Below are positions 8,805 to 16,988 of a stretch of 64,000 bases of DNA, piece after piece (positions within the stretch are counted from its first letter, which is position 1; each line of letters starts with the position of its first letter). This DNA comes from Lachnospiraceae bacterium (GTDB lineage: Bacteria > Bacillota > Clostridia > Lachnospirales > Lachnospiraceae), in the NCBI GenBank assembly GCA_029067085.1, contig JAIEFE010000019.1, positions 124,001 through 188,000 of the forward strand, written 5' to 3'. The notes beneath the pieces were generated by a model that saw only the letters and a list, made by a program, of their open reading frames with translations, was not told the DNA's origin and searched no databases. The position numbers and the translations under genes were made by a program.

Positions 8805-9996
8805 AATTTATGCTGCCAGGAGACAATTTGTCATCCTTATTATACAGGAATTTCAGTATAATCGGCGTTGCGATGGAGGAGAACAGGATCAACAGGATCA
8901 CGGCCATAAAGTAGTCGGATGTCATAAGATTTGCTGCCAGTCCCTTCTGCGCCACGATCAGGGCCACTTCGCCGCGAGTCATCATACCGACGCCGATCTT
9001 TAAGGAATCGGAAAAATTATAGCGGCAGAGCTTGGCAGCCAGCCCGCAGCCGATGATCTTGGCAAGCAATGCGACGACCACGAAACAGATACAAAACAGA
9101 AACAGCGTGGAGTCCATCGCGTTAAAATTGGTTTTCAAACCGATGCTGGCAAAAAACATCGGGCCGAAGAGCATGTAGGAGCTTACGTCTACTTTGCGTT
9201 CTATGTAGGTATTGTCGCTTAAGTTACAGAGCACAATGCCTGCGATGTAGGCTCCCGTGATATCTGCGATGCCGAAATATTTTTCCGCCACATAGGACAG
9301 GCCAAAGCAGAAAGCAAGAGAGACAATGGGAATACGCCTCGTATGCGGATAGCGGTGGTCCAGAATCAGGAAGATCTTAAAGAACACCATACCGCCCACG
9401 ATGGCGATAAAGAAGAAAACAATAGTTTTCAGGATGACCATACCCGGATGGGAGTCCGGCGATTTAAATCCAATGACAAAGGTAAGTACAATGATGCCGA
9501 TCACATCGTCTATGATGGCGGCACTGACAATGGTAGTTCCCACTTTACCCTTGATCTTACCCAGTTCCTGCAAGGCGGCAACGGTGATACTTACGCTGGT
9601 AGCGGTCATGATGGTGCCGATAAAGAGGGCTCTGAAAAATTCCTCGTCTCCCCAAGGAGCGAAGCCGTAAAAGCCCATATATAAGAGCGTTCCAAGTGCC
9701 AGAGGTATAAATACCCCTGCGCAAGCGATCAGAAGAGCAATGGGACCGGTCTTGACCAGCTCCTTTAGGTCTGTCTCCAGTCCGACTTCAAACATCAAAA
9801 GAACAACGCCGATCTCCGCCATGTGTGTGATAAAATCGGAAGGGGCAACCCAGCCAAGTACGCAGGGACCAATTAAAAGGCCTGCCACGATCTGGCCGAC
9901 AACCTGAGGCGCTTTGCATTTTCTTGCCAGTACGCCGAAAAATTTTGCAGTAAAAATAATGATCGCCAGATCTCTCAACACTTCATAAGCTTCCAT
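8803..9996 (-). CDS. Cation/proton antiporter, CPA2 (KefB/NapA-like) family
   Basis: A 397-aa integral membrane protein with about 12 hydrophobic helices, exchanging Na+ or K+ for H+. Recognisable elements are GQIVAGLLIGPCVLGW near the N terminus, the MTATSVSITVAALQELG segment, the paired acidic residues of AAIIDDVIGIIVL that carry the transported ions in this family, and MTRGEVALIVAQKGL near the C terminus. No TrkA-N regulatory domain is attached. The start was set at the ATG preceded by GGGAGG; an upstream in-frame GTG overlaps that site. Confidence 0.9.
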   Translation of the reverse strand: MEAYEVLRDLAIIIFTAKFFGVLARKCKAPQVVGQIVAGLLIGPCVLGWVAPSDFITHMAEIGVVLLMFEVGLETDLKELVKTGPIALLIACAGVFIPLALGTLLYMGFYGFAPWGDEEFFRALFIGTIMTATSVSITVAALQELGKIKGKVGTTIVSAAIIDDVIGIIVLTFVIGFKSPDSHPGMVILKTIVFFFIAIVGGMVFFKIFLILDHRYPHTRRIPIVSLAFCFGLSYVAEKYFGIADITGAYIAGIVLCNLSDNTYIERKVDVSSYMLFGPMFFASIGLKTNFNAMDSTLFLFCICFVVVALLAKIIGCGLAAKLCRYNFSDSLKIGVGMMTRGEVALIVAQKGLAANLMTSDYFMAVILLILFSSIATPIILKFLYNKDDKLSPGSIN

Positions 9997-10083
9997 AATA
10001 AGCCTCCCCACAAAAATTCGCTACATAAGAATACACCTTTTATGAGGAAAAAACAAGAGATAGACAGGCCGCTTACAAACTTT

Positions 10084-10653
10084 TTATCGAGAATGAGCGA
10101 AACTGTCCGATGAATAAGAAATGCCGTCACCGGTGTTTGGATGCATGGCGCTCCAGGCACCGTCTCCTATAAATATCAGTAAAAGCAAAAAACACAAGGC
10201 GATGCGCCATTTTGAAGAAATTCGTTCGTACAGTTTTACAAAAAAGGGCAGAAACAGACAGACTAAAGCCGCCCCGCCAAGTCCAAAGACCACTGCGCCC
10301 AGAAGGCAGACCCTTCCATCAAGATTCAGGAAATGACCACTGTAATCCCACCATCGGATGCCCCACATGCGCTCTAAAATAAGGCTGGTGAAGTATTCCA
10401 GAACCGTACAGATCACCATGGAAAGCACAAAAACAAGCAGGGGTTTTTTCCTGATACGGGAAAGCAGCATAGTGAGTAAAAGGCCTCCGGCTCCGTAGAT
10501 CGGAAGATAAGGCCCTTCATATACGCCTCTGTTGATAAAAGCGTGCTCTGTAAAAAGGAACAGCAGCACTTCCCACGACCAGCCGGCAAAGGCGGTAATG
10601 AAAAAGAGCAGCACATAAAAGTCAAAACTGTGGGAGAATAATTTTTTCTTCAT
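10084..10653 (-). CDS. CmpB-like putative ABC-transporter permease family membrane protein
   Basis: A 189-aa protein with about five hydrophobic helices. Helix 1 contains FFITAFAGWSWEVLLFLF, and later segments include NRGVYEGPYLPIYGAGGLLLT and ERMWGIRWWDYSGHFLNLDGRVCLLGAVVFGLGG. These conserved G/W/D motifs match the family labelled putative ABC transporter permease (CmpB), common in Firmicutes, for which no transport function has been shown. The ATG at 10653 starts at MKKKLF; its ribosome site is weak, and longer in-frame starts upstream would add an unrelated cysteine-rich stretch. Confidence 0.75.
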   Translation of the reverse strand: MKKKLFSHSFDFYVLLFFITAFAGWSWEVLLFLFTEHAFINRGVYEGPYLPIYGAGGLLLTMLLSRIRKKPLLVFVLSMVICTVLEYFTSLILERMWGIRWWDYSGHFLNLDGRVCLLGAVVFGLGGAALVCLFLPFFVKLYERISSKWRIALCFLLLLIFIGDGAWSAMHPNTGDGISYSSDSFAHSR

Positions 10654-10727
10654 GTTTTCAGAATGTCCGATTATGGAGGGATTATTCGTGCAAAAATCGA
10701 GGCGGTGCAGGAGAATAAACGCACGAC

Positions 10728-10775
10728 ATTCTAGTTCAAAAAAATGTGTGTACACACAATTTTTTGAACTAGAAT
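10728..10775. repeat. 48-bp near-perfect palindrome at the 3' end of the ATPase gene
   Basis: Two 24-nt arms are complementary except for one base pair, centred on GTGTGT/ACACAC. The palindrome includes the ATPase stop codon. Its segment 10731-10761 also occurs as a direct repeat (28 of 31 identical) immediately before the ATPase start at 12034-12064. There is no U-tract, so it is not a standard terminator. Confidence 0.85.
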
Positions 10776-12022
10776 TCAAGACTATGTTCGTCGGAGAGAA
10801 AATTTAATATGCCCATCGTTACGAAACCATGTTCATCTCTGCGAGGTTTTATATGGTCTTTGACAATGATTATTTTTTTAAAGGAGTCATTAACATGCAT
10901 TAATGAGTTTTGCTCCTGTTGTATCTTCTCCTGTGTGTTCATAATGTATGCTGACTGTAAGTAATATCTTTGACTTCCCCGTGAAGCAACAAAATCAATT
11001 TCATACTGTTTTCTGATTGTTTTTTGGGCTTTATTTTTACCATAGCTTTCAACGATTCCGACATCGACACGGTACCCTCTATTTCTGAGTTCATTATATA
11101 TGATATTTTCCATTAAGTGATTTTCTTCGACCTGGCGAAAACCAAGTTTTGCATTTCGGATACCAATATCCTCAAAATAATATTTAACTAAAGAGTTAAT
11201 ATATTTCTTTCCCTTCACATCATATCTGGTAGCTTTACTTATTAGGAAGGCATCTTCAAGATAATCCGCGTATTTCTTTAAGGTAGCACTACTGATTTTC
11301 TTGTGTTTTACGCTGTAGAAAGTCTTTGACAGTTTCAGTGAATTAGTCAATGAACCAACTGATGATGCCAAAATATTAATCAATTCATCTAATTCTTCTT
11401 TATTGCGAACGTGGTGTTTGTCAATAATATCTGAAAAATATACTGTTTGAAACAGGTGGATAAGGTAATCCTCCTTTTCCTCAGGGGTCTTTCTGTTCAA
11501 TATAAACGGCAATCCGCCATACATCATATAGTCATCCCAGGCATCTTCCGGGCTTCCGTCGTATGCAGATAAGTATTCTCTAAAATTCAATGGATAAATG
11601 CGGATTTCATCTCCACGGCCCCTAAACTCTGTAATAACATCGGAGGATAAAAATTTCGAGTTACTTCCGGTGACATATACATCTGCGTTTTTTATGTGTA
11701 AAAAAGAATTCAGTACATCTTCAAATTCATCGAGAAGCTGAACTTCATCCAGAATGATGTAGTAATCCAGGCTATCAACAATTTTATCTTTTACATATGC
11801 TAACATATTGTCAGGATTTCGCAGCGTAATATTGCTTCTGTCATCTAAAGCAATTTCAATAATATGTGATGCGTCAATGCCTTTTTCTAATAGATAACGA
11901 TGGAATATGTTAAACAATAAATAAGATTTACCGCAGCGCCTGACACCGGTGACAATTTTGATCAGGCCATTCTTTTCGCGGCTTATTAGTTTTTCTAAAT
12001 ATGAATCTCTTTTAATATCCAT
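10769..12022 (-). CDS. AAA-family ATPase with DUF4143 domain
   Basis: A 417-aa protein. Walker A is GVRRCGKSYLLF near residue 30 and a Walker B-like YYIILDEVQLLDEF lies near residue 95, followed by the sensor-like VTGSNSKFLSS and the FRGRGDEIRIYPLNFREYL segment typical of this family. The C-terminal half is DUF4143, with the conserved YYFEDIGIRNAKLGFR and a restriction-endonuclease-like tail (YEIDFVASRGSQRYYLQ). These ATPases are widespread in gut bacteria and poorly understood; the tail suggests nucleic-acid involvement, which is inference. The gene stands alone and is tightly bracketed by 31-bp direct repeats. Confidence 0.85.
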   Translation of the reverse strand: MDIKRDSYLEKLISREKNGLIKIVTGVRRCGKSYLLFNIFHRYLLEKGIDASHIIEIALDDRSNITLRNPDNMLAYVKDKIVDSLDYYIILDEVQLLDEFEDVLNSFLHIKNADVYVTGSNSKFLSSDVITEFRGRGDEIRIYPLNFREYLSAYDGSPEDAWDDYMMYGGLPFILNRKTPEEKEDYLIHLFQTVYFSDIIDKHHVRNKEELDELINILASSVGSLTNSLKLSKTFYSVKHKKISSATLKKYADYLEDAFLISKATRYDVKGKKYINSLVKYYFEDIGIRNAKLGFRQVEENHLMENIIYNELRNRGYRVDVGIVESYGKNKAQKTIRKQYEIDFVASRGSQRYYLQSAYIMNTQEKIQQEQNSLMHVNDSFKKIIIVKDHIKPRRDEHGFVTMGILNFLSDEHSLEF

Positions 12023-12033
12023 GGCTCGGACTC

Positions 12034-12064
12034 CTATTTCAAAAATATGTGTGTATACACAATT
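12034..12064. repeat. 31-bp direct repeat upstream of the ATPase gene
   Basis: 28 of 31 positions match 10731-10761 in the same orientation; the differences are at the 4th, 13th and 23rd bases. It begins 12 bp outside the ATPase start codon and contains a perfect TGTGTA/TACACA palindrome, so it lies in the 5' leader or promoter of that gene. Confidence 0.85.
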
Positions 12065-12233
12065 ATTTTACCTAAATGGCTTACAGAAATCAAATAAAAA
12101 ATAGAGATTCTATGGAGAACGTCCGATTGTAAGTATATTATTCCGATAGTTGAAGTGACTGGAAATTTGCATGCGTCTGTGCTATAAATAAAGATAACAT
12201 TTATCCGCAGCAATATGTATGGGAGGAAAGTAT

Positions 12234-12962
12234 ATGCCATCAACAATAAACGATTACCGTCAGTTAGTTGAAAAGCCATGGGGGAAAATGTTTTATGATA
12301 TGATATACCGCCAGCTTTCTTTGCCGACGAATCCATCGCTTGACATTCTTGATTTTGGAGCGGGATTTTGTGTTACAGCCAACCATTACGCACAGCATCA
12401 CAGAGTAGCGGCAGTGGAACCAAATGAAGATATGCTTCATTTAAAGCTGGCAGATAATTGTGTGATGGATTGTATACACGGTGGTTTAGAAACGTTGCAG
12501 CAGTGGAATGACGGATTCTTTGACCTTGTGATTTGTCATAATGTACTTGAGTATGTTCCGGATAAAAAACAAATATTGCAGGAGCTTGCAAGAGTGCTGA
12601 AACAAGGCGGCATGCTGTCGATTGTTAAACATAATCTTCCGGGCCGCATTTTTGCCAGTGCTGTTTTTTCGGATGACCCGGAATCAGCATTTCGGCTTTT
12701 GGAAAACGGTGACAATTCAGACACGATGTTTGGTTCTCGTGATACATACAGCAACGAATATCTGATCGAGCAGTGTAAACAGATAGGTTTATCAATGAAA
12801 AAGAGATTTGGCATCCGTGCTTTTTTTTCGTTATCTACTAATGATGATGTGAAATTTACGAAAGAATGGTATGACAGTATGCTGAAATTGGAGATGAAAG
12901 CTTGCGAGCTGGATACTTATAAAGACATTGCCTTTTTTAATCATCTGCTTTTTCGGAAATAG
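12234..12962 (+). CDS. Class I SAM-dependent methyltransferase
   Basis: A 242-aa protein with a Rossmann-type methyltransferase core: motif I LDILDFGAGFCVTANHYA (about residues 32-49), the acidic post-I residue in AAVEPNEDML, and motif IV DLVICHNVLEYVPDKKQILQELARVLKQGGMLSIV. This matches the UbiE/Methyltransf_11 group, which acts on small molecules. Substrate is unknown. The GGGAGGA at 12222-12228 selects the ATG at 12234. It faces the ATPase divergently and the BlaR1-like gene convergently. Confidence 0.85.
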   Translation: MPSTINDYRQLVEKPWGKMFYDMIYRQLSLPTNPSLDILDFGAGFCVTANHYAQHHRVAAVEPNEDMLHLKLADNCVMDCIHGGLETLQQWNDGFFDLVICHNVLEYVPDKKQILQELARVLKQGGMLSIVKHNLPGRIFASAVFSDDPESAFRLLENGDNSDTMFGSRDTYSNEYLIEQCKQIGLSMKKRFGIRAFFSLSTNDDVKFTKEWYDSMLKLEMKACELDTYKDIAFFNHLLFRK

Positions 12963-12966
12963 GGCA

Positions 12967-14637
12967 TTATGCAAAAGGTTTTTCAATAATCTGTTTAATG
13001 TATCCATTTTCAAACCTAAAGAAAAACGGCATTCTGGGTTCCCCATTGTCATAAGTTTCTATGTATTTTTGAAATTCTTCTATATCCATTGTGGTATACT
13101 CTACTGGAAATTCTCCCTCCGTAAAATCTCCGTTCCAGTCGATAAATGTATAAACTGTTTGTGCATTACATTTCCATGTAGTTACTTCCTCATCTGAGTT
13201 AAAAAAATAATAACCGTCTGGCATATCATCTTCTGTCAGGTTCAGTTCTTTCATCCTTTCTGTGTCAGTATCTGTGATATATTCAATAATATCAACTTCA
13301 ATACTATCAGCCATAACATTTTTTACAAATGCTGCTACCTCTTCTTCACTCTTTGTGTTGTCATATACAGGATTTTCTGATTGTGTAATACTGCTTTGCG
13401 GTGAATTGACAAGGTCTTGTGGATTAAACTGTATCCATTGCCCATTCAGATCGACGGCAACGCCATTACCGTTAAATATTATTTCGGAACCGATATAACC
13501 GAAGTTTGATTGAAGCTCCATGTCCGGCTCTTTCGCTCTGCTGACAGTAGATTCGATTACTCCGATATAGGGTGAATCATATTCTGAATTTTCTGCTTCC
13601 AGCGCAACCATTTCGGAGACATCGAGATTTGTGGTCACAAATAATCTGCCGCAGGCATATACCATTCTTTCCTTTTGAATAGAAGTTACAAACAACGTAA
13701 TTATTATGAGTACCAATACCAGACTACCGACAGTCAATCCTATAGTGGCTTTTTTTGTCTTCATTATAGATTTTATTCTTACCTCAATGGCATTTTTGCT
13801 AAAATTGTTGCAAAAGGGCAATAAGCCACTTTGTCTTGCTTCCATGTCGATAAGCACTCTTGCATATACAGATTTCGATGTTTCCCCAAAATGCCGTACT
13901 ACACTTTCATCACATGCCAGTTCAATATCGCGGTTAAAAAGAATATACATTATCCAAACGATAGGATTGAACCAGTGAATACAAAGCGTAATTGTTGCGA
14001 TCAATTTTGTGATAGTATCAAAACGATATATATGCACATATTCATGCGAAAGAATATATTGAAGCTGGTTTGTGTTTTCCCAGTTTATTTTTTTAGGCAT
14101 TAAAATAACCGGACGGAAAATGCCATAGGTTAATGGTGCAGAAATCCTATCTGATTGTCTGATAGATATCTGACGCTTTAAAGGGCATTTTTTTAACCAC
14201 TGTTCCGCAAAATCATTGCGTACAGGTAAAGATGTCTTAAATTCTTGTAAACAATGTAAATAAGATATAGAAAAAAAGATTGCAAAAAAAATCATTCCTA
14301 TCACCCAGACGGCAGGCCAAATAGTTGTAGATGTTAAAGCGTTTGCCGGAAATTGAACTGTTTCCCGTGCTGTGATAAGCCGGTTTTCCTGTGGGATATA
14401 GGGTATAACATTCTCTGCTTTTGTTACAGAAAATGCAGGTGTGGATATATGATTGCCAATAAGTGTATATACACTAAACATAGACGGAATCGAAAAAGGA
14501 ATGAGCAGTCTTATAAATGCTATTTCCCATAAAACAAGAAATGTCTTTTTAGGCAATTGATTGATTGCTATTGTGCGGATCATCACAATTGCAATAATAA
14601 AAACAGCTCCGTAAAGACTCATTTGAAGTAAACTCAT
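12967..14637 (-). CDS. BlaR1/MecR1-like M56 family membrane metallopeptidase
   Basis: A 556-aa sensor-protease. The N-terminal region has about four transmembrane segments, with the zinc motif HEYVH in LQYILSHEYVHIYRFD and the downstream acidic ligand in NRDIELACDESV. A further helix near residue 310 leads to an extracellular domain of ~230 residues that is not a penicillin-binding domain, so the trigger is probably not a beta-lactam. By analogy with BlaR1, signal binding would activate cleavage of the partner BlaI repressor. It starts 10 bp after blaI, with GAGGTG ahead of the ATG at 14637. Confidence 0.9.
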   Translation of the reverse strand: MSLLQMSLYGAVFIIAIVMIRTIAINQLPKKTFLVLWEIAFIRLLIPFSIPSMFSVYTLIGNHISTPAFSVTKAENVIPYIPQENRLITARETVQFPANALTSTTIWPAVWVIGMIFFAIFFSISYLHCLQEFKTSLPVRNDFAEQWLKKCPLKRQISIRQSDRISAPLTYGIFRPVILMPKKINWENTNQLQYILSHEYVHIYRFDTITKLIATITLCIHWFNPIVWIMYILFNRDIELACDESVVRHFGETSKSVYARVLIDMEARQSGLLPFCNNFSKNAIEVRIKSIMKTKKATIGLTVGSLVLVLIIITLFVTSIQKERMVYACGRLFVTTNLDVSEMVALEAENSEYDSPYIGVIESTVSRAKEPDMELQSNFGYIGSEIIFNGNGVAVDLNGQWIQFNPQDLVNSPQSSITQSENPVYDNTKSEEEVAAFVKNVMADSIEVDIIEYITDTDTERMKELNLTEDDMPDGYYFFNSDEEVTTWKCNAQTVYTFIDWNGDFTEGEFPVEYTTMDIEEFQKYIETYDNGEPRMPFFFRFENGYIKQIIEKPFA

Positions 14638-14647
14638 TATCATCACC

Positions 14648-15007
14648 TCATTCCAAATCCTCTACAATCTGTTTCAGCCTTTCTATCTGATCCGCAGATA
14701 GTTTTTTTCTGCCTAACAGGGCGGCAAACAGTTTATCAACAGAACCGTCATAGATTTTATTGATCAATTCATTTGTTTCAGCCTCTTGAACTTCCTCTTT
14801 TGGGATAAGGGCATGACACATAAAGTTAGGTTCGGATCGTTCAATGGCCCCTTTTTTAATGCATCTTTTTATCAGAGTATATGTGGTATTCATATTCCAT
14901 CCGACTTCCTCTTTCAGTACATCAGATATATGTTTTGCAGTGGTGTCGCCCTCACGCCAAAGCACAGACATTATTTTCAGTTCTGAATCGAAAAGCTTAA
15001 TATCCAT
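14648..15007 (-). CDS. blaI: BlaI/MecI/CopY family transcriptional repressor
   Basis: A 119-aa winged-helix repressor, here regulating itself and the adjacent M56 protease. The DNA-binding half contains ELKIMSVLWREGDTTAKHISDVLKEEVGWNMNTTYTLIKRCIKKG, which matches BlaI except that the usual T-x-x-T-x-x-x-L-x-R-L spacing ends in K-R-C-I. The C-terminal dimerisation helix is NELINKIYDGSVDKLFAALLG. The scissile Asn-Phe site of classic BlaI is not obvious in it. Two palindromic operators lie just upstream. Confidence 0.92.
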   Translation of the reverse strand: MDIKLFDSELKIMSVLWREGDTTAKHISDVLKEEVGWNMNTTYTLIKRCIKKGAIERSEPNFMCHALIPKEEVQEAETNELINKIYDGSVDKLFAALLGRKKLSADQIERLKQIVEDLE

Positions 15008-15027
15008 TATTTTTCCCTTTCTACACT

Positions 15028-15102
15028 ACTACAGTAGTTTTGTCTGATTGATTATACATTACTTTATTTTTGCCGGATTGTCAACACTACTGCAGTAGTG
15101 TT
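15028..15102 (-). promoter_or_regulatory. blaI-blaR1 promoter with two palindromic BlaI-type operators
   Basis: Operator 1 (15028-15038) is ACTAC-A-GTAGT. Operator 2 (15083-15102) is the perfect 20-bp palindrome AACACTACTGCAGTAGTGTT. Both share the ACTAC/GTAGT half-sites recognised by BlaI/MecI/CopY repressors. On the minus strand TTGACA (15079-15084) overlaps operator 2 and TATAAT (15051-15056) lies between the two; the 22-bp spacing is unusually long. Binding at either site would block RNA polymerase. Confidence 0.85.
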
Positions 15103-15131
15103 AAGAAAATAGCAGTACAGCGGCAGTTTCG

Positions 15132-15160
15132 TTGACGTGACAGAAGGGTATCGCTATAAT
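15132..15160 (+). promoter_or_regulatory. Strong sigma-A promoter upstream of the 88-aa gene
   Basis: TTGACG (15132-15137) and TATAAT (15155-15160) are separated by 17 bp. The whole stretch reappears, with small changes, at 15496-15524. Confidence 0.75.
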
Positions 15161-15198
15161 GAAAAAAACTTCTGGATGGAAAAGAGCAGGAGAACGTC

Positions 15199-15241
15199 TA
15201 TGATGGTGAAGGCCTGCGAGTAGGCCTTACGGAGAAGGAGA
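15199..15241 (+). promoter_or_regulatory. Leader hairpin overlapping the ribosome-site region
   Basis: AAGGCCT (15209-15215) pairs with AGGCCTT (15222-15228), directly before the purine-rich ribosome site at 15231-15241. A seven-codon open frame (MMVKACE, from 15199) runs into this hairpin. It could modulate translation of the 88-aa protein, but this is speculative. Confidence 0.35.
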
Positions 15242-15254
15242 AGAGGTAATAAAA

Positions 15255-15521
15255 ATGAATGATATAAGGTTAGAACAAATTAAGGAAAGATGTAATCGTG
15301 CCACGGGTGGGCCATGGATATCTTATATAGAAGATCGGGATCATACATGTGGTTCAAATTTTATAAAAACAGCAGGAAACGATATTGAATTAATCGGAGC
15401 GACGATAGACGATTATGATTTTATAGCAAATGCAAGACAGGATATTCCATGGCTTATAAATGAAGTTTACAGATTAAATGATTTGTTAAGCTCAATTGAT
15501 GTGACAAGGGTATCGGGATAA
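15255..15521 (+). CDS. Small hypothetical protein (88 aa)
   Basis: An 88-aa soluble, acidic protein. It starts IRLEQIKERCNRATGGPWISYIEDRDHT and has a second conserved-looking block DYDFIANARQDIPWLINEVYRLN. The ERC-x-AT-x-GPW ... DFIANAR-DIP-L pattern occurs in many short hypothetical proteins of phage, island and immunity contexts, but no activity is assigned. It has a good promoter and ribosome site. Its stop codon lies inside a second copy of its own promoter-like sequence. Base composition is AT-rich compared with the flanking housekeeping genes. Confidence 0.7.
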   Translation: MNDIRLEQIKERCNRATGGPWISYIEDRDHTCGSNFIKTAGNDIELIGATIDDYDFIANARQDIPWLINEVYRLNDLLSSIDVTRVSG

Positions 15522-15524
15522 TGA
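15496..15524. repeat. Second copy of the promoter-like sequence
   Basis: Matches 15132-15162 with a 2-nt deletion and three substitutions; both begin TTGA and end ATAATGA. The copies flank the 88-aa gene, as expected after duplication or excision of a gene cassette. Confidence 0.7.
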
Positions 15525-15691
15525 GAGAAATGAGTTGACAGAGCCTATCCTAACAGCAGTATGACTAGAAGACGGGGCAGTATTACTTAAGGGCAAGGTA
15601 CTATAATTCTATTCCAATTAATACAAGCTATGAGAAATATAAATCAATAATTGATTGGTTTATTAGGTGAAAATTCAGGAGAACAAGGAGT

Positions 15692-16159
15692 ATGAATATT
15701 GAGCAAAAGGAGCGCTTAGAACAACTTAAAAGAGCGAATAAAGAAAAGCAGCGCAAAAAAGAAATTGAAAATAATGCTTTGCTTTTGGAATGTAAAGAAG
15801 CTTTAGGAACTGGTGGAAAAATATTAGAGCAGGAAGAGAAAAATGTTGTTTATCGCATATTTAAGGAAAGGATACCATTTCTTCCATGGGGAATAGATTG
15901 GAAACAGTTTAATACATTTTATAAAATTGAGAAATTAGAGGAAATATATGAAAAATGTAAGTGTAAAGAATTTTATATAATATGGTGTGATAGATTTCCA
16001 ATTATTAGAAGCGATATTGTCACAATAGTAAATAATATATATGATGTATGTGCTGTTGAGGCAGATACTTGCTTACTATCTCTAGATTATAGCGAGATAA
16101 TTGAATTTTATCATGAGGGTGCAATTACGTTTAGGGTGGTAAATAAAGATGAAGAATAG
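15692..16159 (+). CDS. CDI-toxin-immunity-like protein
   Basis: A 155-aa AT-rich gene. After a charged helical N terminus (KERLEQLKRANKEKQRKKEIE), the remainder follows the pattern of proteins annotated as CDI toxin immunity: LLLECKEALGTGGKIL, then ERIPFLPWGIDWKQF, then FYIIWCDRFPIIRSDIVTIVNNIYDVCAVEADTCLLS and a terminal IIEFYHEGAITF. Such proteins bind and block the toxin domains of contact-dependent inhibition or polymorphic toxins. No cognate toxin gene is visible, so it would be an orphan. The family call is from remembered pattern and needs a profile search. Confidence 0.6.
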   Translation: MNIEQKERLEQLKRANKEKQRKKEIENNALLLECKEALGTGGKILEQEEKNVVYRIFKERIPFLPWGIDWKQFNTFYKIEKLEEIYEKCKCKEFYIIWCDRFPIIRSDIVTIVNNIYDVCAVEADTCLLSLDYSEIIEFYHEGAITFRVVNKDEE

Positions 16160-16289
16160 AAGTAAACAGAAATCAATTAGCATATTCAAATATAATATGA
16201 ACATAGACTTAAAAAAATTTTATCAATTAATAATCTTCAAAAAATTATTAACGGCACATGGATGCTATCCTCAATATGAAAAAATATGA
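16149..16289 (+). CDS. Possible 46-aa open frame after the immunity-like gene
   Basis: ATG at 16149 overlaps the end of the preceding gene in another frame and runs to TGA at 16287-16289. The product is lysine-rich (SISIFKYNMNIDLKKFYQL ... GCYPQYEKI). It has no clear ribosome site and the DNA is about 75-80% AT, so it may be a decayed gene end or chance. It fills the gap before the PIN gene. Confidence 0.2.
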   Translation: MKNRSKQKSISIFKYNMNIDLKKFYQLIIFKKLLTAHGCYPQYEKI

Positions 16290-16301
16290 AGAAAAAATGT
16301 A

Positions 16302-16706
16302 TCAGTCGGTTAAATATTTTTCACAAAATTTTTTTGCTGTTAAAATCTGAATATTCTCATATTTTTCAATCACAAGAAGGTCTTTGTCGCCACTAACGAT
16401 ATACAGTGAACGGGAATCTTTTGCACAACCGAGAAATTTATTATCATCAGGATCCCGGCATATATCTACATGAGTGATAGGTTCAATGATCTCCATGGCT
16501 GTAATCAGAGGAATCAGGATATTTTTGCTGATATGCCCCTGCCTTTTGTCAATCATTTCTTGGACAATAGCTTCATATTCGTTGATAATTTCTGCTGTAG
16601 CGCAAGCAGTCATTTTTCCGAAGACCACCGAACTGAGAATCTTTCTGGGGAAGCCGCCAAAAAACACGCCAGAAATAAGGACGTTTGTATCTATAACAAT
16701 TCTCAT
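16302..16706 (-). CDS. PIN-domain toxin (putative toxin component, PIN family)
   Basis: A 134-aa RNase-fold protein. The N-terminal MRIVIDTNVLISGVFFGG supplies the first catalytic aspartate (D6). A middle acidic residue lies in EIINEYEAIV, and CRDPDDNKFLGCAKD and VSGDKDLL carry the remaining metal-binding acids. This is the DUF132/PIN_3 layout of type II toxins that cut RNA. It overlaps the AbrB-type gene upstream by 4 nt, so the two are translationally coupled as a toxin-antitoxin module. Confidence 0.9.
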   Translation of the reverse strand: MRIVIDTNVLISGVFFGGFPRKILSSVVFGKMTACATAEIINEYEAIVQEMIDKRQGHISKNILIPLITAMEIIEPITHVDICRDPDDNKFLGCAKDSRSLYIVSGDKDLLVIEKYENIQILTAKKFCEKYLTD

Positions 16707-16969
16707 ATTTTTTTATTCCTTCTTGCAGATTTGATAATATCATTAACATCGCTTTCTTCATAGCCTACAGAGGCCGCCCATTTTTGAGCTTCATCTAGGG
16801 AAGTCTCGAATTCTTCCGCCGTGGGCAATTTTAAGGTTTTTAGCATAATAACATCTCCCGATGTATAGGCTACCAGTTTGTCCCCTGTGTCAATAGACAG
16901 AAGTTTGCGGATGCTGACAGGCAAAGAAATCTGGCCTCTAGAGGAAACGGTTAATATTCGTGTATCCAT
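16703..16969 (-). CDS. AbrB/MazE/SpoVT-type antitoxin
   Basis: An 88-aa protein. The N-terminal swapped-hairpin DNA-binding domain is TRILTVSSRGQISLPVSIRKLLSIDTGDKLVAYTSGDVIMLK. The C-terminal ~35 residues (AEEFETSLDEAQKWAASVGYEESDVNDIIKSARR) are helical and would bind the PIN toxin. The start follows AAAGGAG. It precedes the toxin gene, overlaps it by 4 nt, and has a palindrome in its promoter for autoregulation. Confidence 0.9.
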   Translation of the reverse strand: MDTRILTVSSRGQISLPVSIRKLLSIDTGDKLVAYTSGDVIMLKTLKLPTAEEFETSLDEAQKWAASVGYEESDVNDIIKSARRNKKI

Positions 16970-16988
16970 TTGAGTACTCTCCTTTAAT

